Source: Pseudomonadota bacterium (GTDB lineage: Bacteria; Pseudomonadota; Gammaproteobacteria; Steroidobacterales; JBCBZW01). Taken from it: a DNA stretch of 46,882 nt. Of the stretch, positions 17,502 through 26,349 are shown piece by piece (position 1 is the stretch's first letter; each line of letters starts with the position of its first letter). The position numbers and the translations under genes are program-made. The stretch spans positions 1-46,882 of the forward strand of contig JBCCWS010000047.1 in the NCBI GenBank assembly GCA_039193195.1, written 5' to 3'. The notes under the pieces are model-generated. The model was not told the DNA's origin. It saw only the letters and a list, made by a program, of their open reading frames with translations, and made no database searches.

Positions 17502-18632
17502 ATGTTCAACCCCGACCAGAAACGCCTGCTCTCTCTCGATGGCGGTGGCATCCTCGGTGTCATTTCCCTCGGTGCGCTGCGTAAGATCGAACAGGATCTA
17601 CGCGCGGTTACCGGAAAGCCCGATCTGCGGCTCAACGAGTTCTTTGACTACATCGCGGGCACCAGCACCGGCGCCATTATCGCGGCGGGCCTGTCACTTG
17701 GAAAGACGGTGGACGAACTCGAGAAGCTCTACGTGGAGGAGGGCGCGGATATCTTCGACAAGAAGGGCTTGGCAAAGCGCCTCTGGACGCGCGGCCGCAG
17801 CAGCTATTCGCACAAGAAGCTGACAGCTCGACTGAAGCGCGAGTACACCGAGAAATCGATTCTGGAATTGCAGAATGAGGCGCGCTTGTCGCGCGACAAG
17901 CACCTTATGGTTGTGACGCGCAATGTGGAGACCGACAGCCCCTGGCCGGTGAGCACCAATCCGGCGGCGAAGTACAACGATCCGCAGCGTAAAGACTGCA
18001 ACCTCAAGATCCCGCTTTGGCAGTTGGTGCGCGCGAGCTCGGCGGCACCGACGTACTTCGCACCGGAGCGGCTGCAGTGGGACCCCAGCGATCCGGACAA
18101 GCAGTTCTATTTCGAGGACGGTGGCGTTACGCCCTACAACAATCCCGCTTTCTTGCTCTTCAAGATGGCGACCGCTCCCGAGTACCGATGCGGTTGGGAG
18201 AGCGGCGAAGACAAGATGATGCTGATTTCCGTAGGCACTAGCTACAGCTATCGGCTGCTGCCCGATCCCCATTCTGGTGGTGAGGGCCTCATTGCCACCG
18301 CTAAGACCCTCCCGCGGGAGTTCATGCTGGCGATGGCGATCGAGAACGACCTGAGTTGTCGCTGCCTTGGCCGATGCGTTGCCGGTCTGCCCTTGGACAG
18401 GGAGGTGGGTGATCTGATTCCCGCCGACGGAGCAAAGACGGACCGCCGCTTCCTCTATGCGCGCTACGATGTCGAAACGTCTGCGCAGGCGCTAGCGACG
18501 GCAGGCTTGGGGGATATCGATCCGGACGGTTTGGTAATGGACAACGTCAAGGCCATTCCCGATCTTCAGCGAATCGGTCGCAAGCTTGGCGAAGCGGTGG
18601 ATCTGCGGGCTCAGTTCGCGCCCTTCCTGTAG
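17502..18632 (+). CDS. Patatin-like phospholipase
   Basis: A 376-residue cytoplasmic patatin-fold lipid hydrolase with a Ser-Asp dyad. The oxyanion loop is LDGGGILG (12-19), the nucleophile Ser55 lies in GTSTG (53-57), and the catalytic aspartate is Asp206 in EDGG. There is no signal peptide or membrane segment. The short RLLSLDGGGILGV start is shared with bacterial patatins of the CapV type, which act in CBASS anti-phage systems, but no nucleotide-cyclase gene is nearby. GGAG precedes the ATG at 17502. It diverges from the SIR2 operon and could be an independent lipase or part of the same defence island. Confidence 0.88.
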   Translation: MFNPDQKRLLSLDGGGILGVISLGALRKIEQDLRAVTGKPDLRLNEFFDYIAGTSTGAIIAAGLSLGKTVDELEKLYVEEGADIFDKKGLAKRLWTRGRSSYSHKKLTARLKREYTEKSILELQNEARLSRDKHLMVVTRNVETDSPWPVSTNPAAKYNDPQRKDCNLKIPLWQLVRASSAAPTYFAPERLQWDPSDPDKQFYFEDGGVTPYNNPAFLLFKMATAPEYRCGWESGEDKMMLISVGTSYSYRLLPDPHSGGEGLIATAKTLPREFMLAMAIENDLSCRCLGRCVAGLPLDREVGDLIPADGAKTDRRFLYARYDVETSAQALATAGLGDIDPDGLVMDNVKAIPDLQRIGRKLGEAVDLRAQFAPFL

Positions 18633-18658
18633 GGTGCTATCGGCAGCCGCAACGGCTT

Positions 18659-18823
18659 GTGCGGCCATTCGCCATTGGCGATTTGAATGATAGATACAGC
18701 GATCACGAGCTCTGCCTGAACGTGTCAGGCGAGCCGCTCGCGGTTCGATTCCCCGCCGGGCTCCTGGAAGACGCTACTGGCGAAGTGAATGAACTGTTGC
18801 AGATTTGGGTCAATCGTCGTTAG
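18659..18823 (+). CDS. Possible 54-residue ORF after the patatin gene
   Basis: A short frame from GTG at 18659 to TAG at 18821-18823, beginning 26 nt after the patatin stop. The translation looks protein-like: an acidic segment (DLNDRYSDHELCLNVSGEP), then PLAVRFPAGLLED and a helical end NELLQIWVNRR. The frame stays open upstream into the patatin gene. It may be a small co-expressed protein or the tail of a degraded gene. No ribosome-binding site is obvious. I do not recognise a family. Confidence 0.35.
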   Translation: MRPFAIGDLNDRYSDHELCLNVSGEPLAVRFPAGLLEDATGEVNELLQIWVNRR

Positions 18824-19387
18824 GGGTTCGGCGACCGCAAGTGAGCGGCGCCGCGGGGAGAGCACGTTTCCGCTCGGCGTCGCGGACTCGCAAGCGAGCG
18901 GCGGGTCTCGGCGGATCAGGCGTCCTCCTTGAGTGATCCCGCGGCCTGCCCCGCGAAAGGGCAGGGTACTTGGGTTGCGTTCACGGGCGTGCCCAGAGGC
19001 CTACGGTGGCGACTGCTGTCTCCCTATCGAAGCTGGAAGCTTCGACGTTTGTGTGGAGCACCGGTCAGTCTGGGCACCATCGATCGCACTACGACGATTG
19101 CCTGCAACGCTATTGCAGCGGGGGAGCGCTTGCGGATTGCAACTGAATGGGGTGCGATCCAGTTAAGACACACACTCGCGCCCTTACCCCGCCAGTGTGC
19201 CAGGCCCGGGAGCCTGCGTGGCACAGGGGCCGGGCACAACCTGCGTTGGGGAACGATGTACCGGATGTCCGCCCTCCTCCCAACGTGGCGAAGACAGACG
19301 CGGGCGTTCTCTTCTACTGCCGGCGTCGTTAAACTGCTGGTATGGCCGGGCATGGACGTGCTGGCCGTAACCGCAGGAGCTTCGACG
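18824..19387. other. Region without a supported gene
   Basis: About 560 bp upstream of the secreted repeat protein. The frame of that protein stays open back to 18929, but the translation there is Arg/Pro-rich and unlike the secreted product, so it is not counted as coding. A GC-rich stretch near 18845-18905 contains short imperfect inverted repeats (GCGAGCGGCG type). No promoter is clear. Confidence 0.4.
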
Positions 19388-20326
19388 ATGCGACTAACGC
19401 GCAACTCCCTAACCGCCGCTGCAGCCCTGCTGCTCCTACCGGCGCTGGCTCTCGCTTCCGACGATATCTCGGCCACGAAGCTGGGCGGCACGCTCACCGT
19501 CGTGGGCGGTGGCTTTTCGGACGCCATCTACATGACCTCGCCGGCGCCTGGTGTGGTGGTCCTCATCGGTCGGGACGGCACCACGATCAACGGCCTGCCC
19601 GCGGTGGGTTTCGGGGCCATCAACTCGGTTCAGATGGGCCTCGGCGGCGGCGGCGATGTGATCCGGTTTGCCGGTCTGCGGCTGGCGGGCGATCTCACGA
19701 TAGACCTCGGCCCCGGTAGCGACGTCATCACGGACTTCGCCGCGCTGCGCGTCGGCGGCACGTTTCGGATTGTCACGGGCGAGGCCGGGGGGTCCGATCG
19801 CATTGCACTCGCCGATACCTTCGTCGGCACGGACTTCTTCATCAGCACTGACGAGGGGCCCGTCAACGTGGAGTTGACGGGTGTGCAGGTGCGGGGGAAT
19901 CTCGTGGTGGATGCTGGCACCGCCGACGATTCCGTGACGCTGCGTGAGGCTACTGCCGGTACAATCAACATCCAGACGGGCGTCGGCAACGACGCGGTGA
20001 CGCTGTCGGGGGTGAGGGTCAACGCCCTGGAAACCAACACCGGTGAAGGCACCGATTCTCTACGCATCGAGCTCACCGACGCGTTCGGAATGATCGATCT
20101 CAACACGGCAGGCGGTGATGACGTTGCCGCGCTGACGGACATCACCGCTACCGGTGATTTCCGAGCGCAGTTTGCAGACGGTATGGACACGGTGAGTGGC
20201 ACCCGCGTGCAGGCAGCGGGCATCGCTAGCTTCGATGGCGGCACCGACGTTGATACGCTAACCGACACTGAAATCGTCGGCGACGTAGAGACTCAGATCG
20301 TCAACTTCGAGGTGATCCTGCCCTAG
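19388..20326 (+). CDS. Secreted beta-helix-like repeat protein
   Basis: A 312-residue protein with a clear signal peptide (LTAAAALLLLPALALAS, cleavage near residue 24) and then, almost to the end, imperfect units of 20-25 residues. Each unit has a short hydrophobic strand followed by a Gly/Asp turn, as in LTIDLGPGSDVITDF, LVVDAGTADDSVTL, INIQTGVGNDAVTL and FRAQFADGMDTVSG. Such units build right-handed parallel beta-helices or polymerising adhesin-like fibres. No catalytic motif, membrane anchor or sorting signal is seen. The start at 19388 has GGAG eight to nine bases upstream and gives the signal peptide. It may be a surface or matrix component. No neighbour suggests a partner. Confidence 0.8.
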   Translation: MRLTRNSLTAAAALLLLPALALASDDISATKLGGTLTVVGGGFSDAIYMTSPAPGVVVLIGRDGTTINGLPAVGFGAINSVQMGLGGGGDVIRFAGLRLAGDLTIDLGPGSDVITDFAALRVGGTFRIVTGEAGGSDRIALADTFVGTDFFISTDEGPVNVELTGVQVRGNLVVDAGTADDSVTLREATAGTINIQTGVGNDAVTLSGVRVNALETNTGEGTDSLRIELTDAFGMIDLNTAGGDDVAALTDITATGDFRAQFADGMDTVSGTRVQAAGIASFDGGTDVDTLTDTEIVGDVETQIVNFEVILP

Positions 20327-20611
20327 GCGCGGGGCTGTGCCCTTGACACGCGGCCATGGGTCCGCCCTGCTTGCACCAGCGCCCTCCGTCGCGAGCGTAC
20401 ACCGGTGCGAGCGCCGGTTCTCGACGAACGCCCTCGTCGGAGTACGGGCGAGGGGTACTCATGGCATCGTCAACTGGCCATATCCTCGGGCAACGCGCCT
20501 TGCCAGTCTCGCGACCTTGGGCGGTTGAGGGTTCCTGATCGGTTGCCTCTGGCGACGTCCTCGCTACCAGTGTAGGTCTTATCACTTTTATACTTGATAC
20601 TATCAGATATA

Positions 20612-20809
20612 TTAGCTTTTGCGCGATAGAAAGGCGCGGAAGGTAAACCTCGCGGCGTAGGCGCCCACGGCAGCCAGTGCAACGCCCGAGACCACGTCCA
20701 CCCACGCCTCGCTGACCAGCGCTGCGTAGAGGGCAACGGCGCTGACAGCCCCAGCCGCAAGCGGGACGGCCCACAGGCGCCTCAACACGCCGCCCTCGTG
20801 CTCGCTCAC
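20612..20809 (-). CDS. Small two-helix membrane protein of the PepSY operon
   Basis: A 65-residue protein starting with GTG at 20809, whose first bases overlap the PepSY stop (GTGA). After a short charged N-terminus there are two hydrophobic helices (LWAVPLAAGAVSAVALYAAL, then VVSGVALAAVGAYAARF) and a basic tail. Small membrane proteins of the DUF3649/DUF3325 kind are commonly encoded beside PepSY proteins in TonB-receptor operons, and this is most likely an equivalent; I cannot confirm the family. Translational coupling to the PepSY gene supports it being real despite its size. Confidence 0.6.
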   Translation of the reverse strand: MSEHEGGVLRRLWAVPLAAGAVSAVALYAALVSEAWVDVVSGVALAAVGAYAARFTFRAFLSRKS

Positions 20810-21948
20810 GAGACGCCTTGCGCGGGCGCCGCGGCCACGCCGTGCTGCTGATGACGCGCCCGTCGGCGACGTAGCCACAAGGCCACCCCGCTCCACAGGA
20901 GCACGATCGCTCCCACATCGAGCACAAACCAGGCGATCTTCAGCGTTAGCCCGCCGTAGTCGCCGAAATGCAAAGGCTGTGAGAGCAGCAGAGCCTTGAG
21001 ATACCAAGGGAACTCGGGCGCGCCGACGAACTCCCCCGAATAGCCGTTGACGATCACGGGTTTGAACAAACGCGAGGCCAGGGGCGAGCGCCCGGTCTGA
21101 AAGATCAGGTAGTGGCGATCGCTGGAGAATTCCGTGCCGGGGAACATGGCGAAGTAGAAATCGGAGTCGGGCAGTTGCCGGGCGGCTCGGCGGTAGGCTT
21201 GCTCGAAGGAGCTAAGCGTAGCGTTCGCTTCAACGGACACCGTATCCGAGGCGACGGCATCCCTGACGCCAGTCATCAGCCACAGCTGAATGATCGGCGC
21301 CCCCACCGTGTTGATCGCGCCCGTGAGTGCCACGGTGAACAACCATACCGCCAACACCATCCCGAGGCCGTTGTGCAGCCAGGACCAACGCTGCCGTTGG
21401 CTGCTGCGCGCCGGAGGGCGCTCGTAGGTGCGGTTGCCCATGAAGGGCACGTAGATGACGACGCCGCTGATCAGCGCGATGAGTAGAAACACGGTCATCA
21501 ACCCGAGAAACAGGGTGCCGAGCTGCCCGGCGAACAGTTCGATGTGCAGCTGCGCCAAAACCCCGAGCACGCCGTCGAACTCGCCACCCGCGGCAAGGAT
21601 CTCCCCGGTGGCGTTGTCCAGCTGCACCTGCTCGCTCTCCACCAGGGGGGCATCCACGCGTTTCCCCATTCCGACGACCGTGATGCCCGGCGTGGTCGGC
21701 TCGCGGATCACGAACTGAGGCACCGCTTGCGGTCGAGCGGCTTGCACTCGCTGGAGCAGGGTATCGAAGTCCAGCCAGCTACTCTCGTCTGCGGCTCCCG
21801 CGTGCGCGTGACCAAGTGAGTCGAGTTCTTCAGCGAACACAAGGGGAAGACCGGTGATGCAAGCGAGCAGTACAAAGGCCGTACAGATGAGGCTCGACCA
21901 CTTGTGTACCCAGTACCAGCGCGCGAGCCCCCGGTTGGCGGTGTCCAT
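20806..21948 (-). CDS. PepSY-domain inner-membrane protein (siderophore/iron type)
   Basis: A 380-residue PepSY-associated membrane protein of the kind found with TonB-dependent siderophore receptors, where it is thought to act in the periplasm or inner membrane, possibly in ferric-siderophore reduction. It starts with the characteristic WYWVHKWSSLICTAFVLLACITGLPLVF first helix. It then has a periplasmic PepSY-like region, a helix pair around 155-180 and 205-225 (WSWLHNGLGMVLAVWLFTVALTG, shown in part), and a last helix near 345-365, ending in an Arg/His-rich tail. The ATG at 21948 follows AGGGA and lies 10 nt after the receptor stop. The frame is open further upstream inside the receptor gene, but that part is not protein-like. 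Confidence 0.88.
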   Translation of the reverse strand: MDTANRGLARWYWVHKWSSLICTAFVLLACITGLPLVFAEELDSLGHAHAGAADESSWLDFDTLLQRVQAARPQAVPQFVIREPTTPGITVVGMGKRVDAPLVESEQVQLDNATGEILAAGGEFDGVLGVLAQLHIELFAGQLGTLFLGLMTVFLLIALISGVVIYVPFMGNRTYERPPARSSQRQRWSWLHNGLGMVLAVWLFTVALTGAINTVGAPIIQLWLMTGVRDAVASDTVSVEANATLSSFEQAYRRAARQLPDSDFYFAMFPGTEFSSDRHYLIFQTGRSPLASRLFKPVIVNGYSGEFVGAPEFPWYLKALLLSQPLHFGDYGGLTLKIAWFVLDVGAIVLLWSGVALWLRRRRARHQQHGVAAAPAQGVS

Positions 21949-21958
21949 GGCGGTGTCC

Positions 21959-24130
21959 CTACCAGTTGAGGCTGAAGCCGGCGCCGACCACGCGTGGATC
22001 GGCCACGCGCCCGATCGGGTCCGGAACGCCGAGCACGCGGCGATCGAACACCGCCAGTTCGTAGTCCTCGTCGAGCAGGTTTTGGCCGAAGGCGAAGACA
22101 GACCAGTGCTCGCGCCGATAGCCGACCCGCCCGGCCAATAGATTGCGCGCACGTATGGCCGTGAAGTCCGGCGATGCGAGCTCCGTATAGGTGCTATCCA
22201 CGTAGGTGTACGTGGCGGCGCCGAACCACCCCGTGGGCGATTGGTAGGTCAACCCAAGTGCGAGGTTGAAGTCGGGAGCGCCGGGGAATGGCTGACCGCT
22301 AAGGTCTTGCCCATCCACCGTAAACTCGTCGAACTGTGTGTCGCTCACGCCTATAGAAAAGAACATCGAGAGCGTTTCGGTGACCTGCGCCTGCACGTCG
22401 AGTTCCAGGCCAAATACGGAGGAGGAGCCAGCGTTTGCGATGAACTCGTCCAGGCCGGGGAAGCCACCCTCGGGCGTAAACGGCACTTGCTGGTCACGCC
22501 AGTCGAAGTAGAACACGTTGGCGCTCAGCGTGAGGCGATCATTGAGTGTGCGATGGCGTAGGAAGATCTCGTAGTTGTCGATGAACTCCTCATCGTAGGG
22601 TTGGACCTCATTTAGGATCAGTCCGACGGCGAAGCCACCGCCCTGGTAGCCGCGGCTGTAGAGGGCGCCGATGGCACTCTGCTCGCTGATGTCGTACCGC
22701 AACGAGGCGCTTGGCAAGATCTGCGTGAAGTCGGCGTCGCCGTCGAAGCTGAGCGGTGCACCCAGCTGGTCCGTGAGCAGGCGCTGGGCACGCTCCTCTC
22801 GGTTTAAGCGCAAGCCCAGCGTCGCGTGTAGGCGTTGCGTGAGGGCAAAGCTGCCCTTGGCGAAGACGGCGAGCTGCTTCACGTCCTCTGCCGTTGTCTG
22901 GAACTGGCTGAAGGGAATCAACTCGCCGCTCTCGCCGGGCAGCAGTCCTTGGAAATCGAAACCGTTCTCGAAGCGAGCATCGGAGTAGAACAGACCCGTG
23001 AGCAGCTGTAGGCGTGGCGATGTGTAGTGCAAGCGCACCTCCTGGCTCAGGATCTCCTCGCTCACATCAAAGTCGATGACGAACAAGGGGGCGGGGCTCG
23101 CATCGCCGTCGAGGCGCTGCGTTGATCTGAAGTCGCCGTAGCCCGTAACGCTTCGAAGGGCCCAGCGATCGTCGATACTCCAATCGGCCTCCAGGGAGAG
23201 GAAGTCGAAGGACGAGGGGTAGCTGTCTGGCTCGTCCACCGTTTGCACGCGGTCGAACAAGCTCTGACCAATCGAATCGTTGGCTTCGCTGTTGGCGAAA
23301 GGGTTAGAGTCCGAGCGGTTCCGCAAGTAGGTCAGATCGATCACCAGGCGCTCATCGCTCAGGGGTTGCAGGCGGAACTGCGTGCGAATGGTCTCCTCGT
23401 CCGTACGCTGCACATCGTCCTGACCGGTGGTGGGGTTGTTGACAGCCCCATCGCTTTGACGTGTTTCCAGCGTGATGCGCGCCGCGAGAACGTCCGGCAC
23501 TAGGGCAAGGTTTTGAACGGTAGCCAGGCGCAGCGTGCCCAGTTCGCCGAACTCGCCCACGGCACTGCCCTCGTAACCATCGAAGGTGGGATCGTTGTAG
23601 TCGATGACGATGGAGCCGATCAGCGCATTCGGCCCCTGAGCGACGGACTGGGGTCCGCGCAGTATCTCTACTACGCGCGCATCGAAGAGCGACGGTTTCA
23701 CGTAGTCGGTGGCGGAAATGCCGAGGGCCGTGCCGTTGATGAGTACGGTGGAGAGGGCGTTCGCTCGGCTGAAGCCGTCCGTGACGTTGGTGCTCTTCAC
23801 GCCACGGATGCTGTACGCCCCGAACAGGGTGGCGCCGGTGAAGGCGTTGGCGGTGCGGTCGAAGACGTCCTCGACGTTGAGGATGTAGTCATCGCGCAGG
23901 CGCTGTTCGTCGAGGTACGCCACGCTCTGCGCCACTTCGGCGCGTGTCTGGCCCAATTTGCTGCCGATGACCAGGACGATCTCGTCCACGGGCAAGTCGC
24001 TATCACCGTCGGTGGCGGCAGGGCCGTCCTGTCCCCACACCGTCGCGGGGCTTGTGGCAATGAGGGAAATCAGGGCCCACAGGCCAGAGCGCGCCGACGC
24101 GTTCGGCCCGAAAGTACTGGTCAAATCCAT
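21959..24130 (-). CDS. TonB-dependent outer-membrane receptor
   Basis: A 723-residue TonB-dependent receptor, probably for a ferric siderophore or similar chelate. A signal peptide (SGLWALISLIATSPATVWGQ) is followed by the TonB-box/plug region (VDEIVLVIGSKLGQTRAEVAQSV), with plug landmarks YSIRGVKSTNVTDGFS, VEILRGPQSVAQGPNALIGSI and then a 22-strand-type barrel. It ends in VVGAGFSLNW, the aromatic C-terminal signal for barrel assembly. Iron import is inferred from the PepSY gene downstream, the Fur-like site upstream and the divergent AraC regulator. I chose the ATG at 24130 because it gives a proper signal peptide; the frame is open to 24226. Confidence 0.92.
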   Translation of the reverse strand: MDLTSTFGPNASARSGLWALISLIATSPATVWGQDGPAATDGDSDLPVDEIVLVIGSKLGQTRAEVAQSVAYLDEQRLRDDYILNVEDVFDRTANAFTGATLFGAYSIRGVKSTNVTDGFSRANALSTVLINGTALGISATDYVKPSLFDARVVEILRGPQSVAQGPNALIGSIVIDYNDPTFDGYEGSAVGEFGELGTLRLATVQNLALVPDVLAARITLETRQSDGAVNNPTTGQDDVQRTDEETIRTQFRLQPLSDERLVIDLTYLRNRSDSNPFANSEANDSIGQSLFDRVQTVDEPDSYPSSFDFLSLEADWSIDDRWALRSVTGYGDFRSTQRLDGDASPAPLFVIDFDVSEEILSQEVRLHYTSPRLQLLTGLFYSDARFENGFDFQGLLPGESGELIPFSQFQTTAEDVKQLAVFAKGSFALTQRLHATLGLRLNREERAQRLLTDQLGAPLSFDGDADFTQILPSASLRYDISEQSAIGALYSRGYQGGGFAVGLILNEVQPYDEEFIDNYEIFLRHRTLNDRLTLSANVFYFDWRDQQVPFTPEGGFPGLDEFIANAGSSSVFGLELDVQAQVTETLSMFFSIGVSDTQFDEFTVDGQDLSGQPFPGAPDFNLALGLTYQSPTGWFGAATYTYVDSTYTELASPDFTAIRARNLLAGRVGYRREHWSVFAFGQNLLDEDYELAVFDRRVLGVPDPIGRVADPRVVGAGFSLNW

Positions 24131-24147
24131 ATTTTCGCCGCTAATAT

Positions 24148-24166
24148 ACGAATGAGATTCGTTATT
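24148..24166. promoter_or_regulatory. Fur-box-like palindrome between receptor and regulator genes
   Basis: ACGAAT-GAG-ATTCGT (24148-24162) is a perfect 6-bp inverted repeat. Extended to AATGAGATTCGTTATT it matches 12 of 16 positions of the Fur consensus segment AATGATAATCATTATC. It lies in the 53-bp gap between the divergent receptor and AraC genes, where bound repressor would block both. An AraC-family site is the alternative. Confidence 0.5.
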
Positions 24167-24183
24167 AAAGGCGGCCGGCGAGA

Positions 24184-25095
24184 GTGCGGTCTGCTCCAAT
24201 TGTGCGAAACCCAGAGCTGTCCTCACTTACCGCTGAACAGGCTGAGACGATTGCCGAGGTGCAGGCGATGGGCACCCGTATCGAGTCCTTCAGCCTGTCG
24301 GAAGACAGCAAGGCGCTCGTGTACAAGTCGCATCTGCGGCCGTACTCGGGTGACTCGCCGGGCCCCCTGGGCATCCACCTGGTGATGCTCCTGAACGGTG
24401 GGGGCCGTTTTCGCTTCGCTTACGACGGTATCGCCTTCGACAGCCCGATGATCCCAGGCAACATGGCCGTACGCCTTGGGGGAAGTCGGGCGCAGGGGCA
24501 CTGGCCGGAGGCCACCACGCTGCAGCTGGGCGTGGACGACGCGCTACTCTTCGAGCTGATGGCGGACGCGAGCGAAGACGCTCGCATCGACGTGGAGGCG
24601 CTGGCGTCCCGTGCGTTGGATTCGAGGGCCCTACGTCAGCAGTTCATCCGATGCGCCTCGGTGGTCACCGACACTGTGACTTCGGCCCTCGAGCGAGAAG
24701 AGCAGCTGCTGGCGGTTGCTGGTTCGCTGCTTGAACACAGTGCGACTCGCGTAGTGCCCAAGGTGCGCGAGCGCCCCCTGTCCGCCCTGCACGCTGCGCG
24801 CGTGCGCGAGTACGTCAACGACGTCGGCGTGCTGCCACCCACGATCGAGCAGCTCGCGAAACTGTGTGATCTCAGTCGCGCCCATTTCTCCCGGGCCTTC
24901 AGCCTGACCTTTGGCGTGACGCCGTCGCAGTACGTGAATGAGGTGCGCATGCATCGAGCGGCCGCATTGCTCCGCGAGCGCCGCGGGACGGTGCTCGACA
25001 TCGCCCTTGAGTCAGGCTACTCGAATCCTTCCAAATTTGCGGCAGCGTTCCGTCGGGGCTTCGGAATGGCGCCAACGGAGTGGCAGCAGCTGTAG
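24184..25095 (+). CDS. AraC-family transcriptional regulator
   Basis: A 303-residue regulator with an N-terminal ligand-sensing region and a C-terminal pair of helix-turn-helix motifs (about 205-300): LAKLCDLSRAHFSRAFSLTFG, then SQYVNEVRMHRAAALL, VLDIALESGYSNPSKFAAAF and the closing FGMAPTEWQQL. Its position, divergent from a TonB-receptor/PepSY operon, is that of PchR-like siderophore-responsive activators. The GTG at 24184 leaves only 53 bp of shared promoter; an ATG at 24268 with GAGG eight bases upstream is a reasonable alternative and would shorten the protein by 28 residues. Confidence 0.88.
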   Translation: MRSAPIVRNPELSSLTAEQAETIAEVQAMGTRIESFSLSEDSKALVYKSHLRPYSGDSPGPLGIHLVMLLNGGGRFRFAYDGIAFDSPMIPGNMAVRLGGSRAQGHWPEATTLQLGVDDALLFELMADASEDARIDVEALASRALDSRALRQQFIRCASVVTDTVTSALEREEQLLAVAGSLLEHSATRVVPKVRERPLSALHAARVREYVNDVGVLPPTIEQLAKLCDLSRAHFSRAFSLTFGVTPSQYVNEVRMHRAAALLRERRGTVLDIALESGYSNPSKFAAAFRRGFGMAPTEWQQL

Positions 25096-25333
25096 CGCCC
25101 CAGGCGGCGGCACGTGATTTCCCTCGTGTCACTGTTCGGGCTGTGGCCGGCGCCGAAGACGAGACTGTTCCCATCCTGAAGGCCGTGGTGGAGATGGCCT
25201 GTCACGAAGGACGTGTCGCCGGGCGCCGTGTACCAAGGTGAGGTTGCCAGCGGTCGCCACAAAGCGCTTTGGCCACCGCGGATGCGCCGCAGTGACCTCA
25301 TGACCATTGGCAAGCGCTTCGAGGTAGCCGCCC

Positions 25334-26023
25334 ATGACCGACCGCCGTTACGCCGACCCGCTGCAGGCAAGATCCTACGTGGCGGGTCCCCGCCAATTCG
25401 TCCCCGGCTACGACGCTATGCACACCATGGCCGCCCAGCTGATCGCAGAACACGCGGGCCCTGACGCTCGCATCTTGGTGTTAGGCGCCGGCGGCGGCTT
25501 GGAGACCGCATCCTTTGCCCGCCTACAGCCGGGGTGGCGCTTCGTCGGCGTCGATCCCCACGAGGCGATGCTCGAGCAAGCGCGCATCACCCTACGGGAG
25601 GCGGGCGTCCTGGATCGCGTCGAACTGACGTGTGGCTACATGCGCGATTCACCGCCGGGCCCCTTCGACGGCGCGTCCTGCCTCCTTACGCTGCATTTCC
25701 TCGAGGGCGAGGACGCCAAGCGCGATGCGCTGACAGCGATCCGCGAACGCTTGCCACGCGGTGCCCGCCTCGTCCTGGTGGATCTATGCCTAGACCGCGA
25801 CGCCCCCGACTTCGATATGCGTCGCGACCGCTACGCACGCTTCGCGCTCAACGCAGGTGCTGATGCCGCCGACGTTGCTACCACTCGCGCACGCCTCAAA
25901 GAAGTGTTAAGCACGCTGTGTGCTACGCGCGAAGCCGAGCTGATCGCCGAGGCGGGGTTCGTCGACGCCGAGTTGTTCTACGCTGCGATGTCGTGGCGCG
26001 GGTGGGTGGCGAAAGCACCCTGA
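25334..26023 (+). CDS. Class I SAM-dependent methyltransferase
   Basis: A 229-residue soluble methyltransferase of the Rossmann type. Motif I, ILVLGAGGGLETASFA (47-62), binds S-adenosylmethionine; VGVDPHEAMLEQAR is motif II with the acidic residue that holds the ribose; LTLHFLEGEDAKRDAL is the motif IV/post-motif region. The overall pattern, including RLKEVLSTLCATREAELIAEAGF near the end, resembles CmoA-like and related small-molecule methyltransferases; the substrate is not deducible. It stands alone, 238 bp after the AraC gene on the same strand. AGGTAGCCGCCC precedes the ATG. Confidence 0.85.
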   Translation: MTDRRYADPLQARSYVAGPRQFVPGYDAMHTMAAQLIAEHAGPDARILVLGAGGGLETASFARLQPGWRFVGVDPHEAMLEQARITLREAGVLDRVELTCGYMRDSPPGPFDGASCLLTLHFLEGEDAKRDALTAIRERLPRGARLVLVDLCLDRDAPDFDMRRDRYARFALNAGADAADVATTRARLKEVLSTLCATREAELIAEAGFVDAELFYAAMSWRGWVAKAP

Positions 26024-26349
26024 ACGCGCAGCTTCCCTACATCGCTCCTCAGCATCAGCAGCTTGGCAAGCCAACTCTCGAACACGTGCCCATTGCACCG
26101 TCCGGGCCTTCGCCAAGGTGTGTATCACGGCGAATCGCCTCGTCCGCTCTTGGGTGCTGGAATATGGATCTGCATCGCGGTGTAGACTGGCTGGTATGAA
26201 GCTGATGTGTATTGCAGGCTCGCCGGTAGAGACCGACTCGCAAGGTGGCGAACGGAGCCTGCTGGCGGTGCGCCGCCCAGCAACCAGCTGCAGTGGTCGC
26301 TGGACCCTGTCCCCACGGCCCCTACGCCAGGGGCGAGCGCCACTGAGCT
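26024..26349. other. Region without a supported gene
   Basis: About 330 bp after the methyltransferase gene. Open frames here are Arg/Pro/Ser-rich and lack start signals. I see no clear promoter, hairpin or RNA gene. Confidence 0.4.

Noticed and set aside
18742-18764. tRNA-like T-arm (GGTTCGATTCC) followed by an acceptor-like end
   Set aside because: No matching 5' acceptor strand or anticodon arm lies 50-75 bp upstream, the T-stem has a mismatch and there is no CCA. The bases fit a short protein-like frame instead.
18929-19387. Upstream extension of the beta-helix protein frame
   Set aside because: The extra residues are Arg/Pro-rich and would bury the signal peptide; the ATG at 19388 has a good ribosome-binding site.
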